A DNA stretch of 64,000 nt from Methylobacterium brachythecii (GTDB lineage: Bacteria > Pseudomonadota > Alphaproteobacteria > Rhizobiales > Beijerinckiaceae): the NCBI RefSeq assembly GCF_014196345.1, contig NZ_JACIDN010000007.1:248001-312000 (forward strand), given 5' to 3'. The translations under genes were made by a program, and so were the position numbers. Numbering within the stretch: the stretch's first letter is position 1; each line of letters starts with the position of its first letter. Below the pieces are notes generated by a model. It saw only the letters and a list, made by a program, of their open reading frames with translations, was not told the origin of the DNA and made no database searches. This document shows, piece after piece, positions 17,930 to 28,408 of the stretch.

Positions 17930-19150
17930 TCAGCGCCAGCTCTGCCCTGCGCCGGCCTGCGCGATCCCGAGATGCCGCGCCACCGTCGCGCCGATATCTG
18001 CGAAGCTCTCCCGTCGCCCGATCGGACCGGTCGCGACCTTCGGCCCGAAGGCCAATATCGGCACCTGCTCGCGGGTGTGCTCCGTGCCGTGCCAGGTCGG
18101 GTCGTTGCCGTGGTCGGCAGTGATGACGCAGAGATCGCCCGTGCGCAGGGCCGCCCGGATCTCCGGGAGGCGGGCATCGAAGGCTTCGAGCTCGGCGGCG
18201 TAGCCGGGCACGTCGCGCCGGTGGCCGTGCTCGGTGTCGAAATCCACGAGGTTCACGAAGATGAAGCCGCCATCGTCGAGCGTCGCGAGCGAGGCGAGCG
18301 CCGCGTCGGTTCCTGCCGCGTTGCCGGCCGTCTTCACCTCGCGGCCAGTACCGCGGTGGGCGAAGATGTCGCCGATCTTGCCGACGGTCACCACTTCACG
18401 GCCGGCAGCCGTCAGCCGGTCGAGCAGGGTGTCGCTCGGTGGCGCGACCGAGAAATCCTTGCGGTTCGTCGTGCGGCGAAAGCCATCGGTGTCCGAGCCG
18501 ACGAAGGGCCGCGCGATCACCCGGCCCACGCGCCAGCGATCGCAGATGACACGCGCGATGCGGCAGACCTCATAGAGCCGCTCGAGCCCGAAGGCCTCTT
18601 CGTGCGCGGCGATCTGGAAGACGCTGTCCGCGGACGTGTAGCAGATCGGTTTGCCGGTCCGGACATGCTCGGCGCCGAGCTGTTCGATGATCGTGATGCC
18701 CGAGGCATGGCTGTCGCCGAGGATGCCCGGCAGCCCAGCCCGATCGACCAGGGCCGCGGTCAGCGCAGCCGGAAAGGCCGGCTGCGTATCGGGGAAGTGA
18801 CCCCAATCCTCCAGCATCGGCAATCCGGCGATCTCCCAGTGGCCGGAGGGCGTATCCTTGCCGGCCGCCGTCTCCACGGCATGGCCATAGGCGCCCTCGA
18901 CGGCGCCGACGGGTTCCAGCCCCGGCGGTACGCGGCCCGTCGCGCCGTCAGAGGCGAGGCCGAGACCGAGGGCGGTCAGGTTGGGAAGACGCAGCGGCCC
19001 CGAGCGCAGTCCGTCACGGTCGCCCTGCCCTCTCGCGCAAGCTTCGGCGATGTGGCCGATCGTGTCGGCGCCTTCGTCGCCATAGCGGGCGGCATCCGGG
19101 CCGCCGCCGATGCCGACGGAATCGAGAACGATCAGGAGTACGCGGGCCAT
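17930..19150 (-). CDS. deoB: Phosphopentomutase
   Basis: DeoB interconverts (deoxy)ribose-1-phosphate and -5-phosphate in nucleoside catabolism. It has 406 residues, the normal length. The alkaline-phosphatase-like metal sites are visible: [12 protein letters not shown] at the N-terminus, [16 protein letters not shown] in the middle and [22 protein letters not shown] near the C-terminus. The ATG lies 6 bases after the yejF stop, so the two genes form an operon, an unusual partnership. Other nucleoside catabolism genes are not in the window. Confidence 0.95.
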   Translation of the reverse strand: MARVLLIVLDSVGIGGGPDAARYGDEGADTIGHIAEACARGQGDRDGLRSGPLRLPNLTALGLGLASDGATGRVPPGLEPVGAVEGAYGHAVETAAGKDTPSGHWEIAGLPMLEDWGHFPDTQPAFPAALTAALVDRAGLPGILGDSHASGITIIEQLGAEHVRTGKPICYTSADSVFQIAAHEEAFGLERLYEVCRIARVICDRWRVGRVIARPFVGSDTDGFRRTTNRKDFSVAPPSDTLLDRLTAAGREVVTVGKIGDIFAHRGTGREVKTAGNAAGTDAALASLATLDDGGFIFVNLVDFDTEHGHRRDVPGYAAELEAFDARLPEIRAALRTGDLCVITADHGNDPTWHGTEHTREQVPILAFGPKVATGPIGRRESFADIGATVARHLGIAQAGAGQSWR

Positions 19151-19156
19151 AGTCGC

Positions 19157-20809
<1,653 letters not shown>

Positions 20810-20923
20810 GAGCGCTCAGCAGGGTCGACGGAAGGCGATCGGCCTCACCGAGCGGCGGGCCTCGCCGGCGGGTTATAGCGCTCCCGCGTCCCAGAGCGAA
20901 CCGCATCGCGGGCGTGCAACGCC

Positions 20924-21919
20924 GTGATTGTCCGGCCCGATCCTGCTAGCAGGGCATTCGAAGCGGGCGTGATCGACCGGGTGAGCGTGCGAAGCATCCT
21001 TTGTCTTGCCATTGCCATGGCGATGTCCATGGCGACGGGCGCGGCCCAGGCGCAGGGCGACGGCGAGACCGTCACCCAGGCCCTCTGCCGGCTGATCGAG
21101 GGTTCGGCGAAGGCGCGGTCCATCCCGGTGCCCTTCCTGACCCGCCTGATCTTCCGTGAGAGCGCCTTTCGCGTGAATGCGGTCAGCCCCGTCGGCGCAC
21201 AGGGCGTGGCGCAGTTCATGCCGGGCACGGCCAAGGAGCGGGGCCTGCTCGACCCGTTCGATCCAGAGCAGGCCATCCCGCACGCAGCGCATCTCCTGGC
21301 CGATCTCCGCACCCAGTTCGGAAATCTCGGGCTCGCCGCGGCCGCCTATAATAGCGGGGCCGGCCGGGTCTCCTCCTGGCTCGCCGGCAAGGGCGGGCTG
21401 CCCTCCGAGACCCGCGCCTACGTCATCGCGCTGACCGGCCACCCGGCCGAAGATTGGCGGCCCTCCGGCGTCGAGATGGCGCCCGCGGAAGGCGATCCGA
21501 AGGCAGCGGATGCCGCCAAGCTTGGTGCAAAGCAGCCGGACACGGCCGGCGAGGCCGCGAAAGAGGTTGAGGCGGAATCGGCCCAGACTTGCCTCCAGGT
21601 CACGGCTCTCCTGCGCATCCCCTCGCGCGGCGACCGCTTCGCCCTTCCGGTCGAGGGCGGCGTGACGGCGCCCTGGGGCATCCAGCTCGCCGGCAACTTT
21701 TCCAAATCCCTCGCGCTCGCGAGCTTCTCGCGCACCCGCTCGCGCTATGCCGGGGTGATCGGCACGGTGCGCCCGATGATCATCGGCACGCGCCTACGGT
21801 CCCGCGGAACGCGGGCCTTCTACCGAATCCGCATCCCGGCCGAGACGCGCGCGGCCGGCGAAACCCTGTGCGGTCAAATCCGGAAGGCCGGAGGCGCCTG
21901 CATCGTCCTCAGAACATGA
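20924..21919 (+). CDS. Exported lytic transglycosylase, SLT family
   Basis: A soluble lytic transglycosylase domain follows a signal peptide (ILCLAIAMAMSMATGAAQAQ). The catalytic Glu is in RLIFRESAFR; GAQGVAQFMPGTA and GLAAAAYNSGAGRVSSWLAG complete the fold. After the domain comes an acidic/Ala linker and a C-terminal region of about 100 residues ending with paired Cys (TLCGQIRKAGGACIVL), which looks like a SPOR-like peptidoglycan-binding module. The start is uncertain: GTG 20924 gives 331 residues, but GTG codons at 20969 or later would leave a more standard signal peptide. A paralogue lies at 28826-29722. Confidence 0.88.
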   Translation: MIVRPDPASRAFEAGVIDRVSVRSILCLAIAMAMSMATGAAQAQGDGETVTQALCRLIEGSAKARSIPVPFLTRLIFRESAFRVNAVSPVGAQGVAQFMPGTAKERGLLDPFDPEQAIPHAAHLLADLRTQFGNLGLAAAAYNSGAGRVSSWLAGKGGLPSETRAYVIALTGHPAEDWRPSGVEMAPAEGDPKAADAAKLGAKQPDTAGEAAKEVEAESAQTCLQVTALLRIPSRGDRFALPVEGGVTAPWGIQLAGNFSKSLALASFSRTRSRYAGVIGTVRPMIIGTRLRSRGTRAFYRIRIPAETRAAGETLCGQIRKAGGACIVLRT

Positions 21920-22040
21920 TGTGCGTGCTCACCGGGAACATCACCGGGATGCGCACGGCGTCGCGCTCATTTCGCGACGGCCTTGAAACCGCCCAGTCTG
22001 CCCCATCTTCTGCGCTCTCACGCCAATCCCTTGGAGACGC

Positions 22041-22946
22041 ATGATCCGGGTCCTCGTCGCCGCGCTCTCGTTCGGCTGCCTTTTGCTCTCCGCGCTCGGC
22101 CTCTCGGGCTGCTCGCCACTGGCGCTGTTCGACGCGCTCGGCCCACGTGATGCCGGCGCCCGCCTCTCGCTGAAGGATGCCGCCTACGGCGAGGACCCGC
22201 GCCAGCGCCTCGACGTGTTCGCGCCGGTCGGCGACGTCACGAACGCTCCGGTGCTGGTTTTCTTCTACGGAGGCTCCTGGAAGAGCGGATCTAAAGAAGA
22301 TTATGCTTTCGTCGCGCAGGCCCTGGCTGCGCAGGGCTTCGTGACGGTGCTGCCGGATTACCGGCTCTACCCGCAGGTGCGTTTCCCCGATTTCCTCGAC
22401 GACGGCGCGCGGGCCATCGCCTGGGCCCGCGATCACATCGCGTCCTATGGCGGCGACCCGAAGAAGATCGTCCTCGCGGGCCATTCGGCCGGCGCCTACA
22501 ATGCCGTGATGCTCGCGCTAGACCCGACCTATCTGCGTCGTGCCGGCGTCGAGCCGCGCACCATCCGTGCCGTCGCCGGCCTTTCCGGCCCCTACGATTT
22601 CTTCCCCTTCGACCAGAGCACCTCGATCGACGTGTTCGGGCAGGCGCCTGATCCGAAGGCAACCCAGCCCATCAATTTCGCCGGCCCGAACTCGCCGCCG
22701 ACCTTCCTCGCCACAGGCGACGCCGACAAGACGGTCCGCCCGGCCAACACCAAGAACCTCGCGGCGCGGTTGCGCGACATGCGCGTCGGAGTGCAGGAGC
22801 GGATCTATCCCGGCCTCGACCATGCCGACACGCTGCTCGCGCTCTCGATCACCTTCCGCTCGAAGGCGCCCGAACTCTCCGAGATGGCGGCCTTCCTGCA
22901 CCAGCATGCCGAGCGCCGGCAGCTGAGCTCCGTGCGAATGCGCTAA
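22041..22946 (+). CDS. Alpha/beta-hydrolase lipoprotein, carboxylesterase (BD-FAE/HSL-like)
   Basis: Esterase of 301 residues anchored to a membrane as a lipoprotein: the signal peptide ends in the lipobox LSGC. The nucleophile is S149 in GHSAG; FFYGGSW takes the place of the HGGxW oxyanion loop; the acid and base are probably in GDADKTV and LDHADTL. Such enzymes cleave esters of aromatic or acyl compounds; the substrate cannot be told. Its stop codon overlaps the stop of the opposite-strand thioesterase (22943-22946), so there is no room for a terminator between them. Confidence 0.88.
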   Translation: MIRVLVAALSFGCLLLSALGLSGCSPLALFDALGPRDAGARLSLKDAAYGEDPRQRLDVFAPVGDVTNAPVLVFFYGGSWKSGSKEDYAFVAQALAAQGFVTVLPDYRLYPQVRFPDFLDDGARAIAWARDHIASYGGDPKKIVLAGHSAGAYNAVMLALDPTYLRRAGVEPRTIRAVAGLSGPYDFFPFDQSTSIDVFGQAPDPKATQPINFAGPNSPPTFLATGDADKTVRPANTKNLAARLRDMRVGVQERIYPGLDHADTLLALSITFRSKAPELSEMAAFLHQHAERRQLSSVRMR

Positions 22947-23365
22947 GGCACCTCGGGCGGCACTGGCCTCGGGCGACGATCCGGCCCGATCGCGACGAAG
23001 GTGAAGAGCGCCTGGGTCACCTTCATCGTCTCCTCGCTCTCGCGTTCGCGCCGCCAGACCTCGACCTGGATCTTGATCGATGTCCGCCCCACCGAGACGA
23101 TCCATGCGTAGAGACTGACCTCGTCGCCGACGAAGACCGGGTGGAGAAAGCTCATGGCCTCCGCCGAAATGGTGGCGCAGCGGCCCCGCGAGCGCCGTGC
23201 CGCGACGTTGCCGGCAGCGAGATCCATCTGCGCCATGAGCCAGCCGCCGAAGATGTCGCCGGCCGGGTTCGTGTCGGCCGGCATGGCGACGGTGCGGATC
23301 ACAGGCGCCCCCCGATCGACGGGCTGGCCACCGGCCCCATCCGCTCTTGCAACGTCGTGAGACAT
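22943..23365 (-). CDS. Hotdog-fold acyl-CoA thioesterase (YciA family)
   Basis: Protein of 140 residues that hydrolyses acyl-CoA esters. The segment PADTNPAGDIFGGWLMAQMD carries the family motif with the catalytic Asp; the hotdog helix is followed by FLHPVFVGDEVSLYAW and the C-terminal VTQALFTFVAIG. ATG 23365 is preceded by CGGAGA; a longer open frame to 23767 lacks homology. It is convergent with the lipoprotein esterase, overlapping its last four bases. Confidence 0.9.
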   Translation of the reverse strand: MSHDVARADGAGGQPVDRGAPVIRTVAMPADTNPAGDIFGGWLMAQMDLAAGNVAARRSRGRCATISAEAMSFLHPVFVGDEVSLYAWIVSVGRTSIKIQVEVWRRERESEETMKVTQALFTFVAIGPDRRPRPVPPEVP

Positions 23366-23475
23366 GGCTGTTCTCCGCAGGGCCCTCGCAGAATGGGGCC
23401 GCCCTGAGCGGTCAGCATGCCACGAGCGGTGCCGACTGCGACACGGTGAACGGCTCACTCTCCCGATGCGAATAT

Positions 23476-23685
23476 TCAAATCCGGCGCGTCTGAGGCTGA
23501 AAGAGCGCGGCGGACGGGCCGCCGGTGGTCGAGGCGACCGTCGCCGAGCTGGCAGCGCCCCTCGAGGAAGCCGGTCGTTCGCTGACGAACACGAAGATCA
23601 GGAACCCGACGCTCAGGAGCACGTGCGGCAGCACGAGCGGAATGCCCCAGCGGACTTTCGGTGAGGTGGTGAGAGACGGGACCAT
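23476..23685 (-). CDS. Small single-pass membrane protein, unknown
   Basis: 69 residues with one clear hydrophobic segment (about residues 13-34, WGIPLVLPHVLLSVGFLIFVFV) and a Ser/Ala-rich tail. The ATG at 23685 has GGAG 9-10 bases upstream, and the strand and orientation fit the thioesterase gene that follows, 110 bases away. I do not recognise a family. The hydrophobic segment supports a real gene, but the tail is low complexity, so it may be spurious. Confidence 0.5.
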   Translation of the reverse strand: MVPSLTTSPKVRWGIPLVLPHVLLSVGFLIFVFVSERPASSRGAASSATVASTTGGPSAALFQPQTRRI

Positions 23686-23927
23686 CGCTGCATCTCCATG
23701 GCCCGGCGAGGACGATCTCTCGGGGCGATGGTGGTGAGTCGCAGCGGCGGCGGGTGCGGTTCATCACGGATCGAGAAAAATCTGAAAGCCGCCCACTTCC
23801 GTCTCGGCATTGCTCTCACCAGTTCGCCTCGTGCCGACAGGCATGTCATCGGCGAAGTGCAGGATAATGTTCGCAGGATCGCGCTCCGCGTGGACGCGGG
23901 TTCATCCTTCGGACAAACTGCAGGCCT

Positions 23928-23952
23928 CTCGCCGAACTGCAGTTGCGGCGAG
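23928..23952. promoter_or_regulatory. Hairpin/palindrome upstream of the S8 protease
   Basis: Arms CTCGCCGAACTG and CAGTT-G-CGGCGAG pair over 12 bases with one bulged G. It ends about 40 bases before the protease ATG. The 308-base gap 23686-23993 otherwise shows no gene. It could be an operator or leader hairpin; no known regulator is assignable. Confidence 0.4.
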
Positions 23953-23993
23953 TCGAGACGGTCACATCGACGAAGTGTCCGGAGGTTTCCGTC

Positions 23994-25829
23994 ATGGCGG
24001 GGCGAGCGAGAGACGGCCTATTGGTCGCGTGGGCGGCTTTGTGCACGGCCCTCGTCCTGGCACCGCTTCCCGCCGATGCGCAGTATCGCGGAACGACCGG
24101 GGGGTACGGCGGCTACGGGGGGCGCGGCGGCTACGGCGGCGGTGGTCTCGGTGGCGGCGGGATCGGCCTCGGGATCGGCGGCGCAATTCTCGGCGGAGTC
24201 GTCGGCTCGATGGGCCGTCAGCCCCCTCAGGACGTCGAAGAGGATGACGAGCCGCCGCCACGCCGTCCGGGGCGCGTGGCGGAGCCGCCCGCTCCGCAGC
24301 GACCGCCCGGCGAGCGGCCTCAACCCGTCGCGGAAAAACCGCCACGGCATCGGCCGCCTATCGCGCGCCCCTCGGAACCACCAGTCCGTATCGCCCGGCC
24401 GCTGCGTCCGGCACCAACCCGCACGGTCAAAGCACCCTTGCATGCGGTCCCGGCGCGAACCGCAGCGAAGCCGCCGCCGCGCGTGCCGGCTCGCGTGCTG
24501 CCGCCCTCGCCGGCTCCCGTGCTTGCCGCCCAGGCCGAGGAGCCCGGCATTGTCCCCGGCGAAGTGCTGATCGAACTGAAGCCAGGCGGTCCGAGCGGCG
24601 CCCTGGCGCAGCTCGCTCGCCAGCAGCGCCTCGATGCCATCGAGAGCGAGACCTTCCGGCTGGTGCCGCTCACGCTGCACCGCTATCGTATCCGCGATGG
24701 GCGCACCGTGGCCGCCGTCGTGCGGGCCTTGCAGGCCGACCCACAGGTCGCCTCGGCCCAGGGGAACCACGTCTATTCCCTGGTCGGCGACGGCGCGCCG
24801 GCTTTGCCCTTTGCAAGCGCACAATACGTCGTGGCCAAGCTTCATCTCGATGAGGCGCACCGGGCTGCGACCGGCCGCGGCGTCGCGATCGCGGTGATCG
24901 ATTCAGGGGTCGACGCGACCCATCCCGCCCTGGCGGGCGCGCTGACGGAGAATTGGGACGCCATCGCCAAGGCCGCGCTGCCGTCGGCTGGCGGCGACGC
25001 CCATGGCACCGCCGTCGCCGGCATTGCCGGGGCACGTGCCCAACTCGCGAGCGCCGCGCCCGAAGCGCGCCTCGTCGCGATACGCGCTTTCACCGGCGGT
25101 GGCGCACAGAAGCCCGGCTCACAGGGCACGACAATCCACGTCCTGCGGGCGATCGACCGGGCTGCGGCCGCCGAAGCGCGTGTGGTCAACATGAGCTTCG
25201 CCGGACCGGCCGACGCGAAACTCTCGGAGTTCCTGGCAGCCGGCACCGCAAAGGGCATCGTCTACGTGGCTGCCGCCGGCAATGCCGGCCCGAACGCGCT
25301 GCCGCTCTACCCGGCCGCGGATCCCAACGTGATCGCCGTCACCGCCACCGATGCGGAGGACAAGCTGTTCCCCGCCGCCAATCGCGGGCCGCACGTGTTC
25401 GTCGCAGCGCCCGGCGTCGAGGTGTTCGTGGCGACGCCCGGCGGCGGCTACGGCTTCCTGAGCGGCACCTCGATGGCAGCCCCGCAGGTGGCGGGCATTG
25501 CCGCCATGATGCTTCAGATCCGACCCGACCTCACCCTCGCGACCCTGCGCGACGCCCTGAGGAAGAGCGCTCACGATCTCGGCCCGGCCGGGATAGACCC
25601 GGATTTCGGCGCGGGCACGGCCGATGCGCGGGACGCGCTGCAGACCATCGGCGCCTCGTTCGCGCCGGCGATGATCAGTGATGCGAGACCGCCCCTCGGC
25701 GCGGCCAAGATCGATGCGACCGAACCTGCGAAACGGAACTCCCCGAACGGCGCCAGTCAGGCGCTCCCGGAAACGAGCGTCGTACCGACGCTGTCTGCCA
25801 CCACTACAGACGATGCTCCCGCGAAATGA
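23994..25829 (+). CDS. Exported subtilisin-like serine protease (S8)
   Basis: Protein of 611 residues. A hydrophobic signal segment (about 8-30) is followed by a Gly/Tyr-rich stretch and a glycine-zipper-like segment (GIGLGIGGAILGGVVG), then a long Pro/Arg-rich linker. An I9-like prodomain (about 205-280, GEVLIELKPGG to ASAQGNHVYSL) precedes the S8 catalytic domain with D303 (VIDSGVD), H337 (GDAHGTAVAG) and S493 (SGTSMAAPQVAG). It therefore acts outside the cytoplasm, perhaps membrane-associated through the zipper. ATG 23994 is chosen because GGAGG lies 8 bases upstream. It is followed by ECF sigma and anti-sigma genes, which suggests that it either degrades the anti-sigma factor or is a product of the regulon. 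Confidence 0.9.
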   Translation: MAGRARDGLLVAWAALCTALVLAPLPADAQYRGTTGGYGGYGGRGGYGGGGLGGGGIGLGIGGAILGGVVGSMGRQPPQDVEEDDEPPPRRPGRVAEPPAPQRPPGERPQPVAEKPPRHRPPIARPSEPPVRIARPLRPAPTRTVKAPLHAVPARTAAKPPPRVPARVLPPSPAPVLAAQAEEPGIVPGEVLIELKPGGPSGALAQLARQQRLDAIESETFRLVPLTLHRYRIRDGRTVAAVVRALQADPQVASAQGNHVYSLVGDGAPALPFASAQYVVAKLHLDEAHRAATGRGVAIAVIDSGVDATHPALAGALTENWDAIAKAALPSAGGDAHGTAVAGIAGARAQLASAAPEARLVAIRAFTGGGAQKPGSQGTTIHVLRAIDRAAAAEARVVNMSFAGPADAKLSEFLAAGTAKGIVYVAAAGNAGPNALPLYPAADPNVIAVTATDAEDKLFPAANRGPHVFVAAPGVEVFVATPGGGYGFLSGTSMAAPQVAGIAAMMLQIRPDLTLATLRDALRKSAHDLGPAGIDPDFGAGTADARDALQTIGASFAPAMISDARPPLGAAKIDATEPAKRNSPNGASQALPETSVVPTLSATTTDDAPAK

Positions 25830-25905
25830 GACCGGCCGCAGGCATCGTCCGCGTGATGATTGAACCGAACCCCCGCCTGAAGCGACCCATGAGCAGCCCG
25901 TCCGC

Positions 25906-26466
25906 ATGACCGGGGCCTCCGACGAGGCGCTGGTGACGCGGATCGCGGGCGGCGACGCGCTCGCGATGCAGAGCCTCTACGCGCGGCATTCCACACGCGT
26001 GTACCGGTTCCTCGTGCGCCTCGTCCGGGATGCCACGCAGGCAGAGGACCTGATGAGCGACGTATTCTTCGATGTCTGGCAGCAGGCCGCCCGGTTCGAG
26101 GGCCGCTCCAGCGTGACGACCTGGATGCTGGGCATCGCCCGCTTCAAGGCGCTGTCTTACCTGCGCAAGCGCCCGCACGAGGCGCTCGAGCCAGAGATTG
26201 TCGAGGCGATCGAGGACGAGGCCGACACACCCGAGATCCTGCTGCAAAAGGTCGGCAAGGCTGAGGTAATCCGTCGCTGCCTCGCCGTGCTCTCCCTGGA
26301 GCATCGCGAGGTGATCGACCTCGTCTATTACCACGAGCGCAGCGTCGAGGAGGTCGCCGAAATCACCGGCGTTCCTGCGGGAACGGTGAAGACGCGGCTC
26401 TTCCACGCCCGGAAGCGGCTCTCGGAACAGCTCAACGCCATGGGTATCGATCGGGGCTGGCCATGA
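25906..26466 (+). CDS. ECF-type RNA polymerase sigma factor
   Basis: Sigma-70 family factor of 186 residues. Region 2 spans about residues 22-90 (DLMSDVFFDVWQQAARFEGRS, TWMLGIARFKAL) and region 4 about 125-178 (LSLEHREVIDLVYYHERS, AEITGVPAGTVKTRLFHARKRL). It should direct transcription of an envelope-related regulon. Its stop overlaps the anti-sigma start (ATGA at 26463-26466), the usual translational coupling of such pairs. It lies 76 bases after the S8 protease gene on the same strand. Confidence 0.95.
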   Translation: MTGASDEALVTRIAGGDALAMQSLYARHSTRVYRFLVRLVRDATQAEDLMSDVFFDVWQQAARFEGRSSVTTWMLGIARFKALSYLRKRPHEALEPEIVEAIEDEADTPEILLQKVGKAEVIRRCLAVLSLEHREVIDLVYYHERSVEEVAEITGVPAGTVKTRLFHARKRLSEQLNAMGIDRGWP

Positions 26467-27137
26467 CCGCGCGCGAGCCAGGCGAGGACCAGACACCCGA
26501 CGAGGTCGACCTGCTGCTGCCCTGGCATGCAGTAGAGCGGCTCTCGCACGAAGAGGCCGAACAAGTCGAGGCGGCCCTGCGCGCCGACCCCGAACGCGCC
26601 CGCCATCTCGAGATCGCCCGGGAGGAGCGCGCCGAGACCGTGGCGCTGAACCAAGGGCTTGGTACGCCCTCGCGGGCAGCGCGCGACGCGCTCTTCGCGC
26701 GGATCGCAGCAGAGGGCCGAGCACCCGCCAAGGGTTTTTCGGGTCGCTGGGGCGACTGGCTGGCGAGCCTGTCGCCGCACTCGCTCGCCTGGTCCGGCGC
26801 GGCCGCAGCCCTGGTGATCGCCGTGCAGGCCGGTCTGCTGACGAAGGCCTATCTCGGCACCGCGCCGGGTGCCTACGAGACGGCATCGGCACCCTCCCCG
26901 GCATCCCAACAGGGTGTCTTCGTGCTGATCGCTTTTGCGCCGGCAGCGCCCGCTGAGCGGATCGAGGCACTTCTGCGCGAGGCCCATGCCGTCATCGTCG
27001 ACGGTCCGCTGCCCGGCGGAGTGTATCGCTTGCGGATCGGGGAGCGTGGCGAGACGGCCACCAAGACGATCGAGCGGCTGCGCTCCGAAACCACGCTCGT
27101 GCGCCTCGTCGCGCCCGTGTCGCCAGCCGTCCGCTGA
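26463..27137 (+). CDS. Membrane anti-sigma factor
   Basis: 224 residues. The N-terminal part (about 15-60, VDLLLPWHAVERLSHEEAEQV) is an anti-sigma domain without the zinc-binding HxxxCxxC motif. A single membrane segment lies at about 107-125 (WSGAAAALVIAVQAGLL). The periplasmic C-terminal domain (about 150-220) has a beta-alpha-beta-beta-alpha-beta pattern (FVLIAF, RIEALLREA, HAVIVDG, GVYRLRI, TKTIERLRS, TLVRLVAP). The ATG overlaps the sigma factor stop. It should hold the sigma factor at the membrane until a periplasmic signal, possibly the neighbouring protease, acts on the C-terminal domain. Confidence 0.88.
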   Translation: MTAREPGEDQTPDEVDLLLPWHAVERLSHEEAEQVEAALRADPERARHLEIAREERAETVALNQGLGTPSRAARDALFARIAAEGRAPAKGFSGRWGDWLASLSPHSLAWSGAAAALVIAVQAGLLTKAYLGTAPGAYETASAPSPASQQGVFVLIAFAPAAPAERIEALLREAHAVIVDGPLPGGVYRLRIGERGETATKTIERLRSETTLVRLVAPVSPAVR

Positions 27138-27155
27138 CCGGCCTCAACAGCCCCG

Positions 27156-27170
27156 TTAACCGACCTTTAA
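27156..27170. promoter_or_regulatory. CtrA-type box 1 (TTAA-N7-TTAA)
   Basis: Exact match to the alphaproteobacterial CtrA consensus TTAA-N7-TTAA, with a C after each TTAA. It lies 72-86 bases before the ATG of the C93 peptidase gene. Binding is inferred from sequence alone. Confidence 0.7.
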
Positions 27171-27209
27171 CCGAATGATTGCGGCCGCCCCCCGCCTGTG
27201 AGACGTTCG

Positions 27210-27224
27210 TTAACAGAAGATTAA
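27210..27224. promoter_or_regulatory. CtrA-type box 2 (TTAA-N7-TTAA)
   Basis: A second exact TTAA-N7-TTAA, 54 bases from the first (about five helix turns), ending 17 bases before the ATG. Two exact copies in a 105-base GC-rich gap are unlikely by chance. The second could overlap the promoter and repress, while the first could activate. Confidence 0.7.
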
Positions 27225-27241
27225 CGAGGTTCTCCGAAGCC

Positions 27242-27895
27242 ATGCGTACCGGCGTTTCCATGCGGATCAAGGCTTTGGTTCGTGGTCTCGTTGCGGCGTC
27301 CGCCGCGATGGCGTCGCTGGCCTCCGGTCCGCTGGCCCAGGCTCAGACCATTGCCTCGCTGCCCGCCTCCGGGCTGGCCGCCTCGATCACCGGCTCGGCG
27401 CGTCCGATCGCGGCCTGGACCGAGTTCTGCGAGCGCTACGCCAGCGAGTGCGCCGTCAACCGCAGCGAGTCCGCCTCGATCACCCTTACCCCGGCGATCT
27501 GGCAGACCATCAACACCGTGAACCGCCGCGTGAACAAGGCGATCCACGCCGTCACCGACCAGGATCACTGGAACGTCGCCGACCGCTGGGACCTCGCCGA
27601 GGACGGCCAGGGCGATTGCGAGGACTTCCAGCTGCGCAAACGCGCGATGCTCGTCGAGGCCGGCCTGCCCCGCCGCGCCATGCGCATGACCGTCGTGATC
27701 GACGAGAAGGGCGAGGGCCACGCGGTGCTCACCCTGATCACCGACCGCGGCGACCTCGTCCTCGACAACAAGACCAGCGCCGTGCTGCCCTGGCGCCAGA
27801 CCGGCTACACCTTCATTAAGCGCGAGAGCCAGGACGCGGTCGCCTGGGTCGGTCTCGGCGTCGCCATCTCGCCGACGACCACTGCCAACCGCTGA
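27242..27895 (+). CDS. Transglutaminase-like cysteine peptidase (C93/BTLCP, LapG-like family)
   Basis: Exported protein of 217 residues. After a signal peptide (RIKALVRGLVAASAAMASL...LAQAQ) the catalytic triad of the family is visible: C126 in GDCEDFQLRK, H160 in GHAVLT and D175 in LVLDN. The family includes LapG, the periplasmic protease that frees RTX adhesins from the cell surface, but rhizobial members are numerous and mostly uncharacterised. No LapD-type receptor gene is in the window. Two CtrA-type boxes precede it. ATG 27242 is chosen over GTG/ATG alternatives; the ribosome site (CGAGG) is weak. Confidence 0.88.
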   Translation: MRTGVSMRIKALVRGLVAASAAMASLASGPLAQAQTIASLPASGLAASITGSARPIAAWTEFCERYASECAVNRSESASITLTPAIWQTINTVNRRVNKAIHAVTDQDHWNVADRWDLAEDGQGDCEDFQLRKRAMLVEAGLPRRAMRMTVVIDEKGEGHAVLTLITDRGDLVLDNKTSAVLPWRQTGYTFIKRESQDAVAWVGLGVAISPTTTANR

Positions 27896-28075
27896 GCGTC
27901 CGACGGCCCAGCCCAACGGGCTTTCCCGAAACGGGACTCTTCGGCAAGCCGATCGTTGCAGACGTTTAAGACTTTCGACGCAAGGGTTACCGGAGCGTTT
28001 CGCCAACCCGGCGAATTCGCCCCGTTCACGTCCAGCGCGCCTCTCCAGTGGCGCGATGGAGGCCCGGAGGTCCCG

Positions 28076-28408
28076 ATGGTCTCGGTCGGCACGATCGCCC
28101 GCCTCGTCATCCTCGCCGGATCGCTCGCGACGGCGGCTCCCGCCCTCGCCGGAGGCAGCGTGGGCGATCGGCACGACGCCTGGCGCGCCTGCCTCTCCGA
28201 CGCCTTCAAGCTGCGCGCCGCCCTCTCCGGCAAGGCGCTGGCCGCCGAATCCGCGATCCGCGAATGCCGCGACAGCGAGACCGCCTACCTTTCGGCCCTC
28301 GCGACCTCGCCGCTCGTCGACGACGAGGACGTCACGCGCGTCCGTCCTGCCCTTCTCGTGCGGGCTCGGACCTGGCTGCTCTCGGGAAAGATCAGCCGAA
28401 ACCTGTAA
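28076..28408 (+). CDS. Small exported hypothetical protein
   Basis: 110 residues with a signal peptide (about 1-25, ending APALAGG), then a probably helical domain with two Cys (about residues 40 and 65) that could form a disulfide. The strong ribosome site CGGAGG lies 6 bases before ATG 28076; the longer frame from 27956 has no such support. I do not recognise the family. It lies 180 bases after the C93 peptidase on the same strand. Confidence 0.65.
   Translation: MVSVGTIARLVILAGSLATAAPALAGGSVGDRHDAWRACLSDAFKLRAALSGKALAAESAIRECRDSETAYLSALATSPLVDDEDVTRVRPALLVRARTWLLSGKISRNL

Noticed and set aside
23698-24570. Plus-strand frame overlapping the start of the S8 protease
   Set aside because: Arg/Ser/Pro-rich translation without domains, in a different frame from the protease, which has a ribosome site and signal peptide.
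27242-27895. Calling the C93 peptidase LapG outright
   Set aside because: No lapD neighbour or adhesin cleavage site can be seen, and the family has many other members in Rhizobiales.
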